DNA of 64,000 nucleotides from an uncultured Alphaproteobacteria bacterium (GCA_937900425.1 CALCDT010000069.1:54763-118762); one strand, 5' to 3'. Counted from the stretch's first letter, positions 28,992 to 38,512 are shown. The notes: generated by a model from the letters alone, not told the origin. Made by a program: numbers and translations.

Positions 28992-29744
28992 ATGCCGAGC
29001 TTCGTCCACGACGGTGTCGAACTCTCCTATCTCGATGAGGGCGACGGCGATCCGATCCTCCTCATCCACGGCTTCGCCTCCACCAAGGAGATCAACTGGA
29101 GCTACACGAGCTGGGTGACGACCCTGACCCGGGTCGGCCGCCGGGTGATCGCAATCGACAACCGCGGCCACGGCGAAAGCGGCAAGCTCTACGACCCGGC
29201 GGCCTACGGGTCCGAGATCATGGCCGGCGACGCCATCGCGCTGCTCGACCACCTCGGCATCGGGGAAGCCGACGTGATGGGCTATTCGATGGGCGCCCGC
29301 ATCGCCGCCTTCATGTGCCTCGCCCATCCGCAGCGCGTGCGCAGCGTCGTCTTCGGCGGTCTCGGCATCGGCATGGTCACGGGCGTCGGCGGCTCGGCGC
29401 CGATCGTCGAGGCGCTCGAGGCCGACAGCATCGACCTCGTCACCGATCCGGTCGGCCGCACCTTCCGCGCCTTCGCCGAGCAGACGAAGAGCGACCGCAT
29501 GGCGCTCGCGGCCTGCATGCGCGCGATCCGCACCCGGATGTCGCCCGAGGACGTCGCCCGCATCCGCCAGCCGGCGCTGGTCGCCGTCGGCACGAAGGAC
29601 GTCGTCGCCGGTTCGGCCGAGGAACTCGCCGCGTTGCTGCCGAACGGCCGCGCGCTGGAGATCACCGGGCGCGACCACATGCTCGCGGTCGGCGACAAGA
29701 TCTACAAGGCCGGCGTCCTCGAATTCCTCGACGAGATCTCCTGA
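28992..29744 (+). CDS. alpha/beta hydrolase
   Basis: A 250-residue single-domain hydrolase. The oxyanion segment LLIHGFAST is near 24-32, the nucleophile elbow GYSMGAR has Ser near 97, the acid lies in VGTKDVVAG near 203, and His is in GRDHMLAV near 229. This is a complete Ser-Asp-His triad. The substrate is unknown. It is divergent from the zinc-finger gene across a 235-base gap. Confidence 0.9.
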   Translation: MPSFVHDGVELSYLDEGDGDPILLIHGFASTKEINWSYTSWVTTLTRVGRRVIAIDNRGHGESGKLYDPAAYGSEIMAGDAIALLDHLGIGEADVMGYSMGARIAAFMCLAHPQRVRSVVFGGLGIGMVTGVGGSAPIVEALEADSIDLVTDPVGRTFRAFAEQTKSDRMALAACMRAIRTRMSPEDVARIRQPALVAVGTKDVVAGSAEELAALLPNGRALEITGRDHMLAVGDKIYKAGVLEFLDEIS

Positions 29745-30151
29745 CGCCGGCAGGCGCGGCCGGCCGCCCCCGCGGCTGCCTAGACCACGGACCATCGCCT
29801 TCCCTCCTTCGCGGCGGACATCGGACGATGCGGCCATTCCTCCCGCGGTCGGGACGGGGCCGCGGGGCAGGCCCGGAACCCGCCCGGATTTCGGATCCGA
29901 AACGGAGAGGATGCCGTCTCTCGCCGAGCACTGTTAGCCGGCGTCTGCGACGAGGTTAGCCGACGACGCCCGCCCACCGCGGAGCGAGGCGGCCGCCGCG
30001 GTCCGACCCGCTCACGCGAAGCATTGGCGCCTGCCCGAATTTTCGGCGTATGTCGTTGACGATATTGACCTCGCTTCCGGGGCGTCTTACCGTTGCGCCC
30101 GCTGGCCGGTCGACCAGTGAGCGGCGATTTCAAAAAGAAGAGAGTGGCGCG
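29745..30151. other. upstream region of ihfA
   Basis: 407 bases. Two overlapping -35-like hexamers (TTGACG at 30056 and TTGACC at 30065) lie about 90 bases before ihfA, with TTACCG at 30087 as a possible -10 at 16-base spacing. No gene is visible. Confidence 0.5.
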
Positions 30152-30478
30152 ATGGGGGGCAAGACCGTCACACGGGCCGACCTGTGCGAGGCCGTCTACC
30201 AGAATGTCGGGCTTTCGCGGACCGAATCCGCGGAACTGGTCGAAGCGGTGCTGCGCGAGATTTCCGATTGCCTCGTCTCCGGCGAGTCGGTGAAGCTCTC
30301 GTCCTTCGGCACGTTCAACGTCCGCTCCAAGACAGAGCGGATCGGTCGCAACCCGAAGACCGGCGAGGAAGTGCCGATCCTTCCCCGCCGCGTGCTCGTC
30401 TTCAAGCCGAGCAACGTGCTCAAGGACCATGTCAACGGCCGCGCCGGCGACGGTGTCGACGATGACGAGGACGAGTGA
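30152..30478 (+). CDS. ihfA: integration host factor alpha subunit
   Basis: A 108-residue DNA-bending protein of the HU/IHF family. It has [13 protein letters not shown] at the N-terminus, the [10 protein letters not shown] turn and the beta-arm [23 protein letters not shown] with the intercalating Pro. The C-terminal extension ends in a run of acidic residues (DGVDDDEDE). The start at 30152 matches family N-termini, with GAAGAG upstream. A MerR-family gene follows, the arrangement usual in alphaproteobacteria. Confidence 0.96.
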   Translation: MGGKTVTRADLCEAVYQNVGLSRTESAELVEAVLREISDCLVSGESVKLSSFGTFNVRSKTERIGRNPKTGEEVPILPRRVLVFKPSNVLKDHVNGRAGDGVDDDEDE

Positions 30479-30661
30479 GATCTGACGATCCGTCCCGCTT
30501 CTCGTATCGTCGAGCGGGAATGGGTCCAGAGTAAATCTCCAGTGGACGTCACCACAGCCTCACGGCAACCGGGAGCTGTCCGGGGCGCCGAACTTTCGCC
30601 ATGGACTTCCGTGACCTATCCAGCCACCAACCGTTGACCTGATTTTGAGCCGACTTCAGCG

Positions 30662-31465
30662 ATGACCCTGGAAAAGCGCCCCGACGCCTTTCGCACCATC
30701 AGCGAGGTGGCGGAAGAACTCGACCTGCCGCAGCATGTCCTGCGCTTCTGGGAGACCCGTTTCTCCCAGATCAAGCCGCTGAAACGCGGAGGAGGGCGGC
30801 GCTATTACCGTCCCGAGGATCTCGATCTTCTCAGGGGAATTCGCCATCTCCTCTATGGTCAGGGCTTTACGATCAAGGGTGTTCAGCGCATTCTGAAAGA
30901 GCAGGGTGTGCACTACGTCATGGCCGTCTGGCGCTCGCCCGCCGATCCGGACGCCGTGTCGGCTCCGGCCGCCGTCTTCGCCGAAGGAGAGGACGACAAC
31001 GGCGAAGAGCACGGCGACGACGGCGCTCAGTGGACGGCGGACCAGGACGACGTCGACCACCCTGCCGCAGGCGAGCCGCACGACGAGATGTCGGCCGCCC
31101 CACAGGGAGGTGCCCCCATGGCCTCGCGAAAGCCTCCGCAATCTTCGGCTCCGGCCGACCGCGACCTGTTCGCCCAGCGCCAGGCCCGCGAGGCGGAGGC
31201 CTCGGCTCTCGATCTCGCCAGACGGCTCGCTCCGCCCGTCGCGCCGGCCCGGCGGGACGAGCCGACCGAGGATCCGCTACCCTCCGGGATCCTGCCCGAG
31301 GATGCGCCGGCCCGGTCCGGCTTCCGTTTCATGGAGCGCCTGCGCGGCGGCGGCGGCGGCGAGGGGCCTGCGACCGGAAATCTGTCGCGCGAGGACATCC
31401 GCCGCCTGCAGTCGACTCTGTTCGAACTGCTCGAGTGCAAGCGCGTCCTCGACCAGACCCGTTGA
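30662..31465 (+). CDS. MerR-family transcriptional regulator with acidic linker
   Basis: A 267-residue protein. The N-terminal MerR-type winged helix is at about 10-80 ([33 protein letters not shown]). A low-complexity acidic and Pro/Ala-rich linker runs to about 230. A short conserved helix, [20 protein letters not shown], ends the protein and may dimerise. It lacks metal-sensing cysteines. Proteins of this form sit next to ihfA in many alphaproteobacteria; the role is not established. Confidence 0.92.
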   Translation: MTLEKRPDAFRTISEVAEELDLPQHVLRFWETRFSQIKPLKRGGGRRYYRPEDLDLLRGIRHLLYGQGFTIKGVQRILKEQGVHYVMAVWRSPADPDAVSAPAAVFAEGEDDNGEEHGDDGAQWTADQDDVDHPAAGEPHDEMSAAPQGGAPMASRKPPQSSAPADRDLFAQRQAREAEASALDLARRLAPPVAPARRDEPTEDPLPSGILPEDAPARSGFRFMERLRGGGGGEGPATGNLSREDIRRLQSTLFELLECKRVLDQTR

Positions 31466-32217
31466 GGCCGTTCAGGCCAGCGCACTCCGTCTCCGCGCCT
31501 CGATCGTCCGCCACCGCTTTGAGTGTTCCGGAGCACGGAGCCGCTCCTTTCATCCGTGTGAATGCGGATGGGCGTCGGCGGTCATTCGCGTGTCGGGCGT
31601 CGCCGCCCCCGATCTGTCGTCCCTCTTCGATCTCGTCGCCTTTCCGGCTGGAGTCTCGCCCGCTCCCCCGGCGAAGGACGTCGTCCGGACGCGCGAGGGC
31701 AGCTGCCTCCGCCGATTCCGGCGGTCGCGCACCGCTCGAGCAGCGATTTTCACACCGTTGAACCGGCCGGCCCGCGTCGGCCGGATCGCCGCTGGCGACC
31801 TGAACCGTTTAGCTTCCCGGCCCTCGCCGGAGGCAGTCGGCCGCTAAACCGTTTTTATTCCGTTCACGGTCGATCCGGCCGTTATTGCTGCGCCGCACCA
31901 TCGCCATCTTCCAGGGCCGGCATTAAGAATTCCGCCTAGGGCAAGATTCGAGTAAATCACGGAAAACGCAAGAGAAATTAAATTCCTATCGACTTTGTCG
32001 CCAAAGGCCCGACACCCCCTCGACACAAAGTCCACACGGATCTGCAGGGCCATTAATTTCGCTATGCGAAAAATACATGCGGGACATGCACCGCCCCCTC
32101 TGTCGCAGGGAGGGGGGAGAGCGTATCTCAGGGCCAACGAAACGGGGCGCGGCAAGGACAACGTCCTGGTGAGCGACCCGGATCACCCGGTTCCAGATGA
32201 ATGAAAGGATGAGCATC
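31466..32217. other. long gene-free stretch before the DUF1127 gene
   Basis: 752 bases. CATCCG/CGGATG forms a small hairpin at 31551-31570. From about 31840 the sequence becomes AT-rich. An inverted repeat with arms GACTTTGT (31991-31998) and ACAAAGTC (32025-32032) and a dyad TTTCGC-TAT-GCGAAA (32057-32071) lie upstream of the DUF1127 gene and probably belong to its control region. I saw no tRNA, although one might be expected near ihfA-merR. Confidence 0.55.
32057..32071. promoter_or_regulatory. TTTCGC-N3-GCGAAA dyad upstream of the DUF1127 gene
   Basis: A perfect 6-bp dyad with a 3-base spacer, about 150 bases before the start codon, in a local AT-rich segment. It may be an operator of the DUF1127-sRNA unit. 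Confidence 0.4.
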
Positions 32218-32367
32218 ATGTTCGGCTCGATCGTCAAGAAGTACAACAACTACGTCCGCTTCCAGCAGACTTACAAGGAGCTGTCGCGTCTCTCCGAGCG
32301 CGAGCTCAACGACCTCGGCATCGCTCGCGCCGACATCGGTGCTCTTGCCCGCCAGGCTTCGCGCTGA
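32218..32367 (+). CDS. DUF1127 (YjiS-like) small protein
   Basis: A 49-residue basic protein starting MFGSIVKKYNNYVRFQQTY and containing RLSERELNDLGIARADI, the diagnostic DUF1127 helix. AAAGGA lies 8 bases before the ATG at 32218; an in-frame ATG three codons earlier has no room for a ribosome-binding site. Proteins of this family bind RNA or affect RNA turnover in some alphaproteobacteria (CcaF1 of Rhodobacter). As in Rhodobacter, a hairpin array with CTCCTCCC loops follows directly, so gene and small RNA probably share one transcript. Confidence 0.92.
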   Translation: MFGSIVKKYNNYVRFQQTYKELSRLSERELNDLGIARADIGALARQASR

Positions 32368-32376
32368 CGTCGTTAA

Positions 32377-32394
32377 CGATCCGGTAACGGATCG
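32377..32394 (+). other. hairpin just after the DUF1127 gene
   Basis: A perfect 7-bp stem, CGATCCG and CGGATCG, with loop GTAA, 10 bases after the stop. It has no T run, so it is more likely a processing or stability element between the mRNA and the small RNA than a terminator. Confidence 0.45.
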
Positions 32395-32433
32395 GGAGCA
32401 CAGTCGAATCACCGATCGAGAGCTCAGGCGCAA

Positions 32434-32572
32434 GGCGACCTCCTCCCCGCCCCAGGCCAGGCCTCGTGAGCCGCGACGATCTCCTCCCTCGTCGTGGCGA
32501 CGTCCACGGATCTCCTCCCTCCGTGGATTGTATAGACGCCCACCGGATCCCTCCCCCGGTGGGCGTTTTTTT
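32434..32572 (+). ncRNA. anti-Shine-Dalgarno small RNA (cuckoo / alpha-r14-like), three CTCCTCCC hairpins
   Basis: Three consecutive hairpins each present CTCCTCCC in the loop: 32434-32451 (stem GGCG/CGCC, motif 32440-32447), 32471-32497 (stem CGACGA/TCGTCG plus wobble extension, motif 32481-32488), and 32503-32527 (stem TCCACGGA/TCCGTGGA, motif 32512-32519). A terminator with a CCCTCCC-containing loop closes the unit. CTCCTCCC is complementary to a Shine-Dalgarno sequence. Such arrays after a DUF1127 gene are known as CcsR/cuckoo RNAs in Rhodobacter; rhizobial alpha-r14 RNAs have similar loops. The 5' end may come from processing of the upstream mRNA. Confidence 0.85.
32537..32572 (+). terminator. 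intrinsic terminator of the DUF1127-sRNA unit
   Basis: A perfect 10-bp stem, CGCCCACCGG and CCGGTGGGCG, followed by seven T. It is the strongest intrinsic terminator in the window. Confidence 0.93.
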
Positions 32573-32684
32573 ATGCGCGCGTCGGCGCCGAGTTCGCGGC
32601 GTCCGGGAGCCCCGCGAACGCCGTCACGTATCGTCGCGGAGGGCGGTTCCCGTCGCCCCCCGGCTTGATGTAGTGTCCGCCGCC

Positions 32685-34109
32685 ATGACGAACACCGATT
32701 TCTCCCCCGTTCACATCGTCGGCGGCGGTCTCGCCGGCGCCGAGGCCGCCTGGCAGATCGCCTCCGCGGGCGTGCCCGTGGTGCTGCACGAGATGCGGCC
32801 GCACCGCACCACCGACGCCCACCGCACCGACGGCCTCGCCGAATTGGTCTGCTCCAACTCGTTCCGCTCCGACGACGCCGAAACCAACGCGGTCGGCCTG
32901 CTCCACGCCGAGATGCGCCTCGCCGGCTCGCTGATCCTGCGCTGTGCCGACGCCAACCAGGTCCCGGCCGGCGGCGCGCTCGCGGTCGACCGCGACGGCT
33001 TCTCGGCGGCGGTGACTGCGGCGCTGGCCGACCATCCGCTGGTGACGATCGAGCGAGGCGAAGTCGCCGGCCTTCCGCCGGAGGACTGGGGGAAGGCGAT
33101 CGTCGCCACCGGCCCCCTGACCTCGCCGGCCCTCGCCGAGGCGATCCGCGCCCTCACCGGCGAGGACAGCCTCGCCTTCTTCGACGCCATCGCGCCGATC
33201 GTCCATTTCGAGAGCATCGACCTTTCCAAGGCCTGGTTCCAGTCGCGCTACGACAAGGTCGGGCCGGGGGGAACCGGCAAGGACTACGTCAACTGCCCGC
33301 TCGACCGCGAGACCTACGAGGCTTTCGTCCAGGGGCTGATCGACGGCGAGAAGACCGCCTTCAAGGAGTTCGAGGGCACGCCCTATTTCGACGGCTGCCT
33401 GCCGATCGAGGTGATGGCCGAGCGCGGCCCCGAGACGCTGCGCCACGGGCCGATGAAGCCGATGGGCCTCACCAACGCCCACCGGCCGGACGTCAAGCCC
33501 TACGCGGTGGTGCAATTGCGCCAGGACAACGCGCTGGGCACGCTCTACAACATGGTCGGCTTCCAGACGAAGCTGAAGTATGCCGAGCAGGTCCGCCTGT
33601 TCCGCACCATCCCGGGGCTCGAGAGCGCCGAGTTCGCCCGGCTGGGCGGCCTCCACCGCAACACCTTCCTCAATTCGCCGAAGCTGCTCGACGGTGCGTT
33701 GCGTCTGAAGGCGGCGCCGCGGCTGCGCTTCGCCGGCCAGATCACCGGCTGCGAGGGCTATGTCGAATCGGCGGCAATGGGCCTGCTCGCCGGACGCCTC
33801 GCCGCCGCGGAGGCCCGCGGCCGGCCGATCGACGCCCCGCCGCCGACCACGGCCTTCGGCGCGCTGCTCGGCCACATCACCGGCGGCCACCTCGCCGAGG
33901 AGGGACCGGGACCGCGCTCGTTCCAGCCGATGAACGTCAACTTCGGCCTGTTTCCGCCGGTCGAGGTGCCGAAGGAGCCGGGCAAGCGGCTGCGCGGCAC
34001 CGAGAAGTCGATCGCCCGCAAGAAGGCGATGAGCGCGCGGGCGCTCGCCGATTTTTCGGCCTGGCTGCGTGCCATCGGTGATCCGCCGGCAGCGCGGGCG
34101 GCGGAGTGA
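32685..34109 (+). CDS. trmFO: methylenetetrahydrofolate--tRNA uracil-54 methyltransferase
   Basis: Makes ribothymidine at position 54 of tRNA using methylene-tetrahydrofolate and FAD. The 474-residue protein starts with the FAD fingerprint [18 protein letters not shown]. It contains [39 protein letters not shown] and [21 protein letters not shown], all typical of TrmFO. Length is normal. It follows the terminator of the sRNA unit and precedes mrp by 163 bases. Confidence 0.96.
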   Translation: MTNTDFSPVHIVGGGLAGAEAAWQIASAGVPVVLHEMRPHRTTDAHRTDGLAELVCSNSFRSDDAETNAVGLLHAEMRLAGSLILRCADANQVPAGGALAVDRDGFSAAVTAALADHPLVTIERGEVAGLPPEDWGKAIVATGPLTSPALAEAIRALTGEDSLAFFDAIAPIVHFESIDLSKAWFQSRYDKVGPGGTGKDYVNCPLDRETYEAFVQGLIDGEKTAFKEFEGTPYFDGCLPIEVMAERGPETLRHGPMKPMGLTNAHRPDVKPYAVVQLRQDNALGTLYNMVGFQTKLKYAEQVRLFRTIPGLESAEFARLGGLHRNTFLNSPKLLDGALRLKAAPRLRFAGQITGCEGYVESAAMGLLAGRLAAAEARGRPIDAPPPTTAFGALLGHITGGHLAEEGPGPRSFQPMNVNFGLFPPVEVPKEPGKRLRGTEKSIARKKAMSARALADFSAWLRAIGDPPAARAAE

Positions 34110-34272
34110 GCCCGCTTGCGGGGCCGGGCGACTCCGTCCCGGGCCCGTCGGTTGCGCGTTGAAAATGCTCCGCCGGCCGCAAGGCTTGGCGAATCCCCGC
34201 CGCCGCCCTATGTGCGGACCGGGCGAGGGCGCCGGCGCGGCCGGCTTCGAGATGAATTCTGGAGAGACGATC

Positions 34273-35454
34273 ATGGCTGGCGTGACCAAGGAAGAGGTGC
34301 TGGCGCGGCTGGCGAAGGTTCCGGGGCCGGACGGTGTGCGCGACATCGTCTCCGCCGGTGTCGTCTCCGACGTCTTCATCACCGGCGGCAAGGTGATGTT
34401 TTCGCTGACCGTTCCGGCCGAGCGCGCCCGCGAGCTCGAGCCGATGCGCACCGCCGCCGAAGCCGCCGTCAAGGCGATCCCCGGCGTCGAGAAGGCGACC
34501 GTGATGCTCACCGCCGAGCGCCGGCCCGGCGCCGCCGCGCCGCAGCGCCCGGCCCAGCCCCAGGGCGGTAACGGCCATTCCCACGCTCACGGCCACGGAC
34601 ACGGACATTCCCACACCCCGGCGACCGGCGGCACGCCGCAGAAGCCGGCCGTGCCCGGCGTCAAGCACATCATCGCCGTCGCGTCGGGCAAGGGCGGCGT
34701 CGGCAAGTCGACGACGGCGGTCAACCTCGCAGTGGCGCTGAAGGGCCTCGGCCTCTCGGTCGGCATCCTCGACGCCGACATCTACGGCCCCTCGCTGCCG
34801 CGTCTGATGGGCCTCTCCGGCCGGCCTGAAGTGGTGTCCGGCCGCACCCTGAAGCCGATGGAGGGCCACGGTCTCAAGGTCATGTCGATGGGCTTCCTCG
34901 TCGAGGAGGATACGCCGATGATCTGGCGTGGTCCCATGGTGATGTCGGCGTTGTCTCAGATGTTGCGTGAAGTCGCCTGGGGCGATCTCGACGTCCTCGT
35001 CGTCGACATGCCGCCCGGCACCGGCGACGCCCAGCTGACCATGGCCCAGCAGGTGCCGCTTGCGGGCGCGGTCATCGTCTCGACGCCGCAGGACCTCGCC
35101 CTGCTCGACGCCCGCAAGGGCCTCGCGATGTTCCGCAAGGTCGAGGTGCCGGTGCTCGGCATCGTCGAGAACATGAGTTATTTCGTGTGTCCGGACTGCG
35201 GCGGCCGCCACGACATCTTCGGCCACGGCGGCGCCCGCAAGGAGGCGGAGAAGCTCGGCGTTCCTTTCCTCGGCGAGGTGCCGCTGCACATGGCGATCCG
35301 CGAGAATTCTGACGCCGGACGTCCGGTCGCCGTCGCCGAGCCCGGCGGCGTCCATGCCCGGATCTACGAAGGCATAGCCTCGTCGGTCTGGGGCACGCTC
35401 ACCGGTGCCGGCCCGGCCGGCCGGCGCGCCGCCCCGCGCATCGTCATCGAGTGA
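34273..35454 (+). CDS. apbC: Mrp/ApbC iron-sulfur cluster carrier ATPase with His-rich linker
   Basis: A 393-residue P-loop ATPase that delivers Fe-S clusters. The N-terminal MIP18/DUF59 domain is at about 1-80. A linker at about 98-116 carries nine or so histidines (GHSHAHGHGHGHSH). The deviant Walker A motif VASGKGGVGKSTTAVNLA follows near 135. The cluster-binding CxxC is in FVCPDCGGRH near 302. The His-rich linker is not essential to the family and may bind metal. CTGGAGAG precedes the ATG. A perfect hairpin lies just after the stop. Confidence 0.95.
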   Translation: MAGVTKEEVLARLAKVPGPDGVRDIVSAGVVSDVFITGGKVMFSLTVPAERARELEPMRTAAEAAVKAIPGVEKATVMLTAERRPGAAAPQRPAQPQGGNGHSHAHGHGHGHSHTPATGGTPQKPAVPGVKHIIAVASGKGGVGKSTTAVNLAVALKGLGLSVGILDADIYGPSLPRLMGLSGRPEVVSGRTLKPMEGHGLKVMSMGFLVEEDTPMIWRGPMVMSALSQMLREVAWGDLDVLVVDMPPGTGDAQLTMAQQVPLAGAVIVSTPQDLALLDARKGLAMFRKVEVPVLGIVENMSYFVCPDCGGRHDIFGHGGARKEAEKLGVPFLGEVPLHMAIRENSDAGRPVAVAEPGGVHARIYEGIASSVWGTLTGAGPAGRRAAPRIVIE

Positions 35455-35464
35455 GAGGGTGATG

Positions 35465-35491
35465 GTGACGTCCCGGAGGTCGGGACGTCAC
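35465..35491. terminator. hairpin between mrp and the XRE gene
   Basis: A perfect 10-bp stem, GTGACGTCCC and GGGACGTCAC, with a 7-base loop between convergent genes. No T run. Confidence 0.55.
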
Positions 35492-35532
35492 GATCCCGGA
35501 GCGAAACCGGGAGAGCACCGCTCGTTCCGATC

Positions 35533-35823
35533 TCAGCCGTCGTTGGCCGAATTGAGTTCCTCCGGCCGCAGGCCGGCGTCGGCACCGCCCTCGCGAACCC
35601 GGAACCGCACGCCGGCGCCGTAGCCGTCGGCCGGCAGCAGCATGATGCCGGACCGCTCCAGCACCGCGCGCAGCCGCCCGGCCTCGTCGGCGGTCGGAAA
35701 GTCGGCACCGCGCTCGAAGCCCGTGATCGTCTCGCCGTCGAGGCCGCATTCGACGCCGAGCCGGTCGGCCGTCCAGTCGAGGAGGGCGCGGGCGGCGCGG
35801 ATCTGGGCGGCGGAAATGGTCAT
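35533..35823 (-). CDS. small XRE-type helix-turn-helix protein
   Basis: A 96-residue protein beginning MTISAAQIRAARALLDWTADRLG. The Cro/C1-type helix-turn-helix spans about 5-60, with FERGADFPTADEAGRLRAVLERSGI following. The C-terminal tail (from about 65) may bind an effector or mediate dimerisation. GGGAGAGA precedes the start. No partner toxin or phage gene is adjacent; it looks like a stand-alone regulator whose target is unknown. Confidence 0.85.
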   Translation of the reverse strand: MTISAAQIRAARALLDWTADRLGVECGLDGETITGFERGADFPTADEAGRLRAVLERSGIMLLPADGYGAGVRFRVREGGADAGLRPEELNSANDG

Positions 35824-36438
35824 CTCGGTCTCTCCCTCGACGGTCTCTGCGGTTTGTTCGACGGGCTCGAACGATGAGGATGTGGGGCGGGGCGGGGGTC
35901 GCGCAAGCGGCGTTTGCAGCTTTGTTTCGTCGGTGCCCGCATCTCCGTCCCGCCTCGACTGCGCCGCCGCACCGCCGTCAGGCCAGGTCCGGAGGGAAGG
36001 GCCTCCGCCGGTGTCGCCCGACGCGGCGCGTAAGGAGCAACGCGCAGTCGCCGGGGCGGGTCCGCCGATTGTGACATTTTCGCATCGCCCGGCGATGGGG
36101 GACGCGGATATCCGCCGTCGCCGCGGTTCGGAACCGGTTTCGACATCGTTCCACCACAAAATCCGGCGATCTCCATCGTCGTCCGGAGAGGATGGCGCGG
36201 CGCATGGCACCGGTGCCGGATCTCGGCCGAAGGTCGCGGAACATTAACCATTTTCCGCGCATTCTCGGCATCGGACGTGTCGCCGCCCCCGCGTCGGGGC
36301 TGTGACGGGACGCGACAGGCCGCCGGATGCGCGTGCACGGCCATGTGATCGCGGTTTCATTGGCGGACCTTGGCCCCCGTGCTAGGGTTTTCCATCCCTT
36401 CCCGAGTGGCGTGACGCGCGAAAGCTGGAGTTTCAGCA
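35824..36438. other. gene-free stretch between the XRE gene and the L,D-transpeptidase
   Basis: 615 bases between divergent genes. A less GC-rich segment at about 36235-36260 (AACATTAACCATTTTC) is a possible promoter area for the transpeptidase. No gene or strong hairpin is recognisable. Confidence 0.5.
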
Positions 36439-37713
36439 GTGAAGACCTCTAAGTTCGGTTTCTCCCCTTCCGTCGCCGGCGCCGGGTCGGTGTCCCGCCG
36501 TGCCGTTCTCGCCGGGATCGGCGGAGCCGCGGCTTTCGCCGCTTCGCCTGCGCTCGCCCAGCAGTTCGCTCTGGAGCAGGCCGAGTGGACCGACGGCTTC
36601 GACACCGCGATGCCGGAGCAGGCCAAGGTCCGCACCAATCTGCCGACCTTCGGCCAGGACACGCCCTATTACGTCGAGCAGGCGATCTCGCGCTATTACG
36701 ACATCGCCTCCCGCGGCGGCTGGCCCTACGTCAACGTCGGCCAGCCCCTCAAGGTCGGCGTCAGCAGCCCGGACGTCGCCGTGCTGCGCCAGCGCCTCGA
36801 GATCTCCGGTGACCTCACCGCGGTCGGCGGCAACCCGGCCTCCTTCGACAGCTTCGTCGAACAGGGCGTCAAGCGGTTCCAGGCCCGCCACGGCGTGCGC
36901 GCCGACGGCGTCATCACCGCCGACGGCGAAACCATCAAGATGATGAACGTGCCGGCCGAGATGCGGCTGCGCCAGCTCGAGGTCAACCTCGTGCGCGTGC
37001 GCTCCATGTCGGGCTTCCTCGGCGATCGCTACGTCATGGTCAACGTGCCGGCGGCCGACATCGAGACGATCGAGAACGGCTACGTCCATTCGCATCACGC
37101 CGCCATCGTCGGCAAGATCGACCGCCAGACGCCGCTGCTGTCGACCCACATCACCGACATCAAGTTCAATCCCTACTGGACGGTGCCGGTCAGCATCATC
37201 AAGAAGGACGTCATTCCGATGGTCCGCAAGGACCCGGAATACCTGCGCAAGTTCAAGATCCGCATCTTCGATCGCTCCACCGGCGCCGAGGTCGACCAGA
37301 GCATGATCGACTGGAACACCGAGCAGGCGGCGAGCTACACCCTCCGGCAGGACCCCAACGAGCTCAACTCGATGGGCGCGGTGAAGATCAACTTCCCGAG
37401 CCCCGAGGGCGTCTACATGCACGACACCCCGTCGAAGACGCTGTTCGGTTCGAACTTCCGCTTCCACTCGTCGGGCTGCGTGCGCGTCCAGAACGTGCGC
37501 GAATACGTGACCTGGATCCTGAAGAACACGCCCGGCTGGGATTCCAACGCGGTCGACCTCGCCCTTCGCAACGGTGAGCGCCTCGACGCCGTCGTCGCCG
37601 ACCGGGTCAACCTCTACTTCAACTACTTCACGGCCTGGGCCAACTCCGAGGGCGTCGTGCATTTCCGCGACGACATCTACGAGCGCGACGGCATCGACGT
37701 CGCGATGCGCTGA
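36439..37713 (+). CDS. L,D-transpeptidase (YkuD/ErfK type) with peptidoglycan-binding domain
   Basis: A 424-residue exported enzyme that cross-links peptidoglycan or attaches proteins to it. The N-terminus SVSRRAVLAGIGGAAAF is a twin-arginine signal (cleavage near ALA-Q). A peptidoglycan-binding domain is at about 100-165 (VAVLRQRLEISGDL, FQARHGVRADGVI). The YkuD domain has the catalytic segment FRFHSSGCVRVQNVREY, with the Cys near 349, preceded by GVYMHDTPSK with the His. GTG is the start, with GGAG nine bases upstream. A perfect 12-bp hairpin follows the gene. Confidence 0.94.
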   Translation: MKTSKFGFSPSVAGAGSVSRRAVLAGIGGAAAFAASPALAQQFALEQAEWTDGFDTAMPEQAKVRTNLPTFGQDTPYYVEQAISRYYDIASRGGWPYVNVGQPLKVGVSSPDVAVLRQRLEISGDLTAVGGNPASFDSFVEQGVKRFQARHGVRADGVITADGETIKMMNVPAEMRLRQLEVNLVRVRSMSGFLGDRYVMVNVPAADIETIENGYVHSHHAAIVGKIDRQTPLLSTHITDIKFNPYWTVPVSIIKKDVIPMVRKDPEYLRKFKIRIFDRSTGAEVDQSMIDWNTEQAASYTLRQDPNELNSMGAVKINFPSPEGVYMHDTPSKTLFGSNFRFHSSGCVRVQNVREYVTWILKNTPGWDSNAVDLALRNGERLDAVVADRVNLYFNYFTAWANSEGVVHFRDDIYERDGIDVAMR

Positions 37714-37743
37714 GCCCGGCGCCGCCGCTCCCGACTTCCGTTC

Positions 37744-37772
37744 ATCCCGCCGCGGCCACCGCGGCGGGATTT
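37744..37772 (+). terminator. terminator after the L,D-transpeptidase
   Basis: A perfect 12-bp stem, ATCCCGCCGCGG and CCGCGGCGGGAT, with a 3-base loop and a short T run. Confidence 0.75.
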
Positions 37773-37984
37773 CGTCGTGCGGGCGCCGGTGGACGGGGAT
37801 ACAGTCGTGCTGCGGGAGTGAAACGAAGCGAGGAACGCCGGGTGTCGCGGGCCCGCCCGGCCGGTGACGGCCGGCCCGCCATCGCCTGGATTTCATCCGC
37901 TGCGGCGATAATCGGCGGATAAACTCTTTTGCCACGGAAAAAGATGAGCGCCCCGGCTGCGGCGCTTCGTCGGGGTGGGGGACG

Positions 37985-38179
37985 ATGACGGACGGGTGGC
38001 GCGGGGCGGTCTACTTCGAGTTCCAGGCGATCGGCCGGCAGGTCCGCGTCACCGCCATCGACGGCGCGACCGGCACCGAAGCCATTGTAATCGCTCCGAT
38101 CGGCGCGGCGCGCGGCGACGTCGAGCGCCTCGCCCTGCGCAAGCTCGAACGGCGGCTGGAACTCGAGGGCAAGCTCTGA
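37985..38179 (+). CDS. small conserved alphaproteobacterial protein (DUF6898-like)
   Basis: A 64-residue protein, MTDGWRGAVYFEFQAIGRQV onward. It has a beta-rich N-terminal half (VRVTAIDGATGTEAIVIAP) and a helical, charged end (LALRKLERRLELEGKL). I recall small proteins of this pattern in Rhizobiales as DUF6898. The gene is preceded by a GGTGGGGGACG ribosome-binding-like segment and lies upstream of glyA. No function is known. Confidence 0.75.
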   Translation: MTDGWRGAVYFEFQAIGRQVRVTAIDGATGTEAIVIAPIGAARGDVERLALRKLERRLELEGKL

Positions 38180-38512
38180 CGCGGCCTCCCGCGCCGCCCG
38201 TTCGGACGCCATTGTTGTCGCTTCGCGCCAACTGCTGCGACGGACTGGCCGTTGTCGCGGCTTCGACGTCCATGATACTCCGGGGGACAGGAATGCCAGC
38301 CCGCGAGGCCCGGCCCCGGTGACGCTGCCCGCTGCGCGACGTCCGGTCCGGGACCTTTCGCAGGGGAGGCCGGCGGCCGGGCGTGAGCGCACCCACCGCC
38401 CGGTCGGCGGGCGCGGCGTTCGCGAAAACGCCTCGCGGTCTGGATCGTCCGAAACCTCGGACGCCGGGCCGCGGCGACGGGACATCTCTCACGAACAGAC
38501 GGAACGTCCAAA
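38180..38512. other. leader region of glyA
   Basis: 333 bases. I looked for glycine, THF and SAM riboswitch cores and did not find a convincing one. The region is GC-rich with short inverted repeats and no gene. Confidence 0.45.

Noticed and set aside
31466..32217. tRNA gene expected downstream of ihfA-merR
   Set aside because: No T-loop GTTCRA box with matching acceptor stem could be found in this stretch.
38180..38512. Riboswitch in the glyA leader
   Set aside because: I looked for glycine, THF and SAM-type cores and saw no convincing conserved segments or pairing.
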